This document shows positions 63,571 through 64,000 of a DNA stretch of 64,000 bases, one piece after another. The position numbers and the translations under genes were made by a program. This DNA is from Thermoplasma acidophilum DSM 1728 (GTDB taxonomy: Archaea; Thermoplasmatota; Thermoplasmata; Thermoplasmatales; Thermoplasmataceae), in assembly GCF_000195915.1 (NCBI RefSeq), contig NC_002578.1, positions 987,644-1,051,643 of the forward strand, given 5' to 3'. Below the pieces are notes generated by a model. It saw only the letters and a list, made by a program, of their open reading frames with translations, did no database searches and was not told the DNA's origin. How positions within the stretch are numbered: the stretch's first letter is position 1; each line of letters starts with the position of its first letter.

Positions 63571-64000
63571 ATTATCACCGTAAATCGTTACCGGAGTTCT
63601 CCTTAGATCATTTTTTGAAATTAGCCTTCATCCATCGCTCAATTGCGATTTCTGTTGAACTCTCTAATACCAACTTTAAAACTATTATGTCAAATATACT
63701 TAATACTTGTGCGATAGCAACCCCTGAGCCTTTGAACTGTAAATTCATGTTTTTATCGATATCATATGCTTGGAAGAAGCTGTAGATTTCAGATCTTTTG
63801 AGGCAGATGCGCGGACTTCCCCAAATAGAAAAGACTATAATCGTATATAGTAACCAGAGGATTAGGGTTAGGGAGAAACTGAATCCACCTCTGTGTAGAT
63901 ATCGATGTCAGAATACTTCGATTATGAGGGGATTGATCCTATGCAGCTGAACTAAGAAACTCCAATGTTTTTAGCGAAGGTGTAGCTCATTATATCGGAC
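63571..64000. other. 430-bp region without a convincing gene, possible degenerate element
   Basis: No intact ORF with a start and promoter. Short open stretches on the plus strand read like protein: EEAVDFRSFEADARTSP... to the stop at 63843, then IRVREKLNPPLCRYRCQNTS in another frame to about 63945. They could be a decayed transposase-like gene. A double TTAGGG (63860-63872) is too short to matter. The window ends before the flanks can be judged. Confidence 0.3.

Noticed and set aside
63860-63872. Telomere-like TTAGGG repeats
   Set aside because: Only two units; the chromosome is circular in this group.

Overview
The window is from a thermoacidophilic euryarchaeon, almost certainly Thermoplasma acidophilum. 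Archaeal information-processing genes run throughout: two TFBs, a TATA box about 26-28 nt before many start codons, Csl4, LSm, Gar1, fibrillarin, MBF1, PriS, GatDE, KEOPS Pcc1, archaeosine genes. The thermosome protein matches from memory the alpha subunit crystallised from T. acidophilum, and two other proteins resemble T. acidophilum structural-genomics targets (TA0938, TA0944). No database was searched. Many genes look leaderless; genes inside operons use GGAGGTGA-type ribosome sites and ATGA/TGATG overlaps.

Layout. 86-6953 (minus): a six-gene operon with a 917-aa exported beta-repeat protein, two small proteins, a MoxR ATPase, a DUF58 protein and a polytopic membrane protein. 7021-8897: archaeosine synthase, tRNA-Ser(GCU) and a 53-aa protein. 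9006-11138: Taw2, then the minus-strand Csl4/coiled-coil/LSm operon. 11385-13680: HTH regulator, Trm56-HD fusion and TruA. 13756-17519: an MFS transporter with a frameshifted C-terminus, an M20 peptidase, a membrane protein and an HAD phosphatase. 17634-20430: ProS and a pair made of a diiron-like oxygenase and a TRASH-like zinc protein. 20610-26958: tRNA-Leu(CAA), Pcc1, Gar1-TFB, NOG1-GltX, a PRC-barrel protein, and a second TFB with the GMP synthase amidotransferase. 27429-37992: AspS, 3-hydroxyacyl-CoA dehydrogenase, MBF1, fibrillarin, QueD/QueC, malate dehydrogenase, a GvpD-like ATPase, a 1-Cys peroxiredoxin, HemB and unknowns.

38017-48103 (minus) is a complex I operon in the order A-B-C-D-H-I-J(N)-J(C)-K-L-M-N. 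It has no E, F or G, its NuoJ is split into two genes, and two unknown small genes follow NuoN. 48332-51379 holds GatE/GatD for amidation of Glu-tRNA(Gln). 51421-54486 holds DUF72, acyl-CoA dehydrogenase and primase PriS. 54589-57867 is a large exported sedolisin (S53) protease suited to acid. 57989-60702 is an operon of a MetF-like protein and methionine synthase split into N- and C-terminal halves. 60857-63570 holds thermosome alpha, an Lrp/AsnC regulator and an unknown protein. The last 430 bases hold no convincing gene.

Themes. RNA modification is concentrated here: ArcS, QueC and QueD for archaeosine, plus Taw2, Trm56, TruA, Pcc1, Gar1 and fibrillarin. The most unusual regions are the MoxR/surface-protein operon, the zinc-finger oxygenase pair, the Csl4-LSm operon, the extra genes at the end of the nuo operon, the split methionine synthase with its MetF-like partner, and a perfect inverted repeat around the gar1-tfb TATA box.
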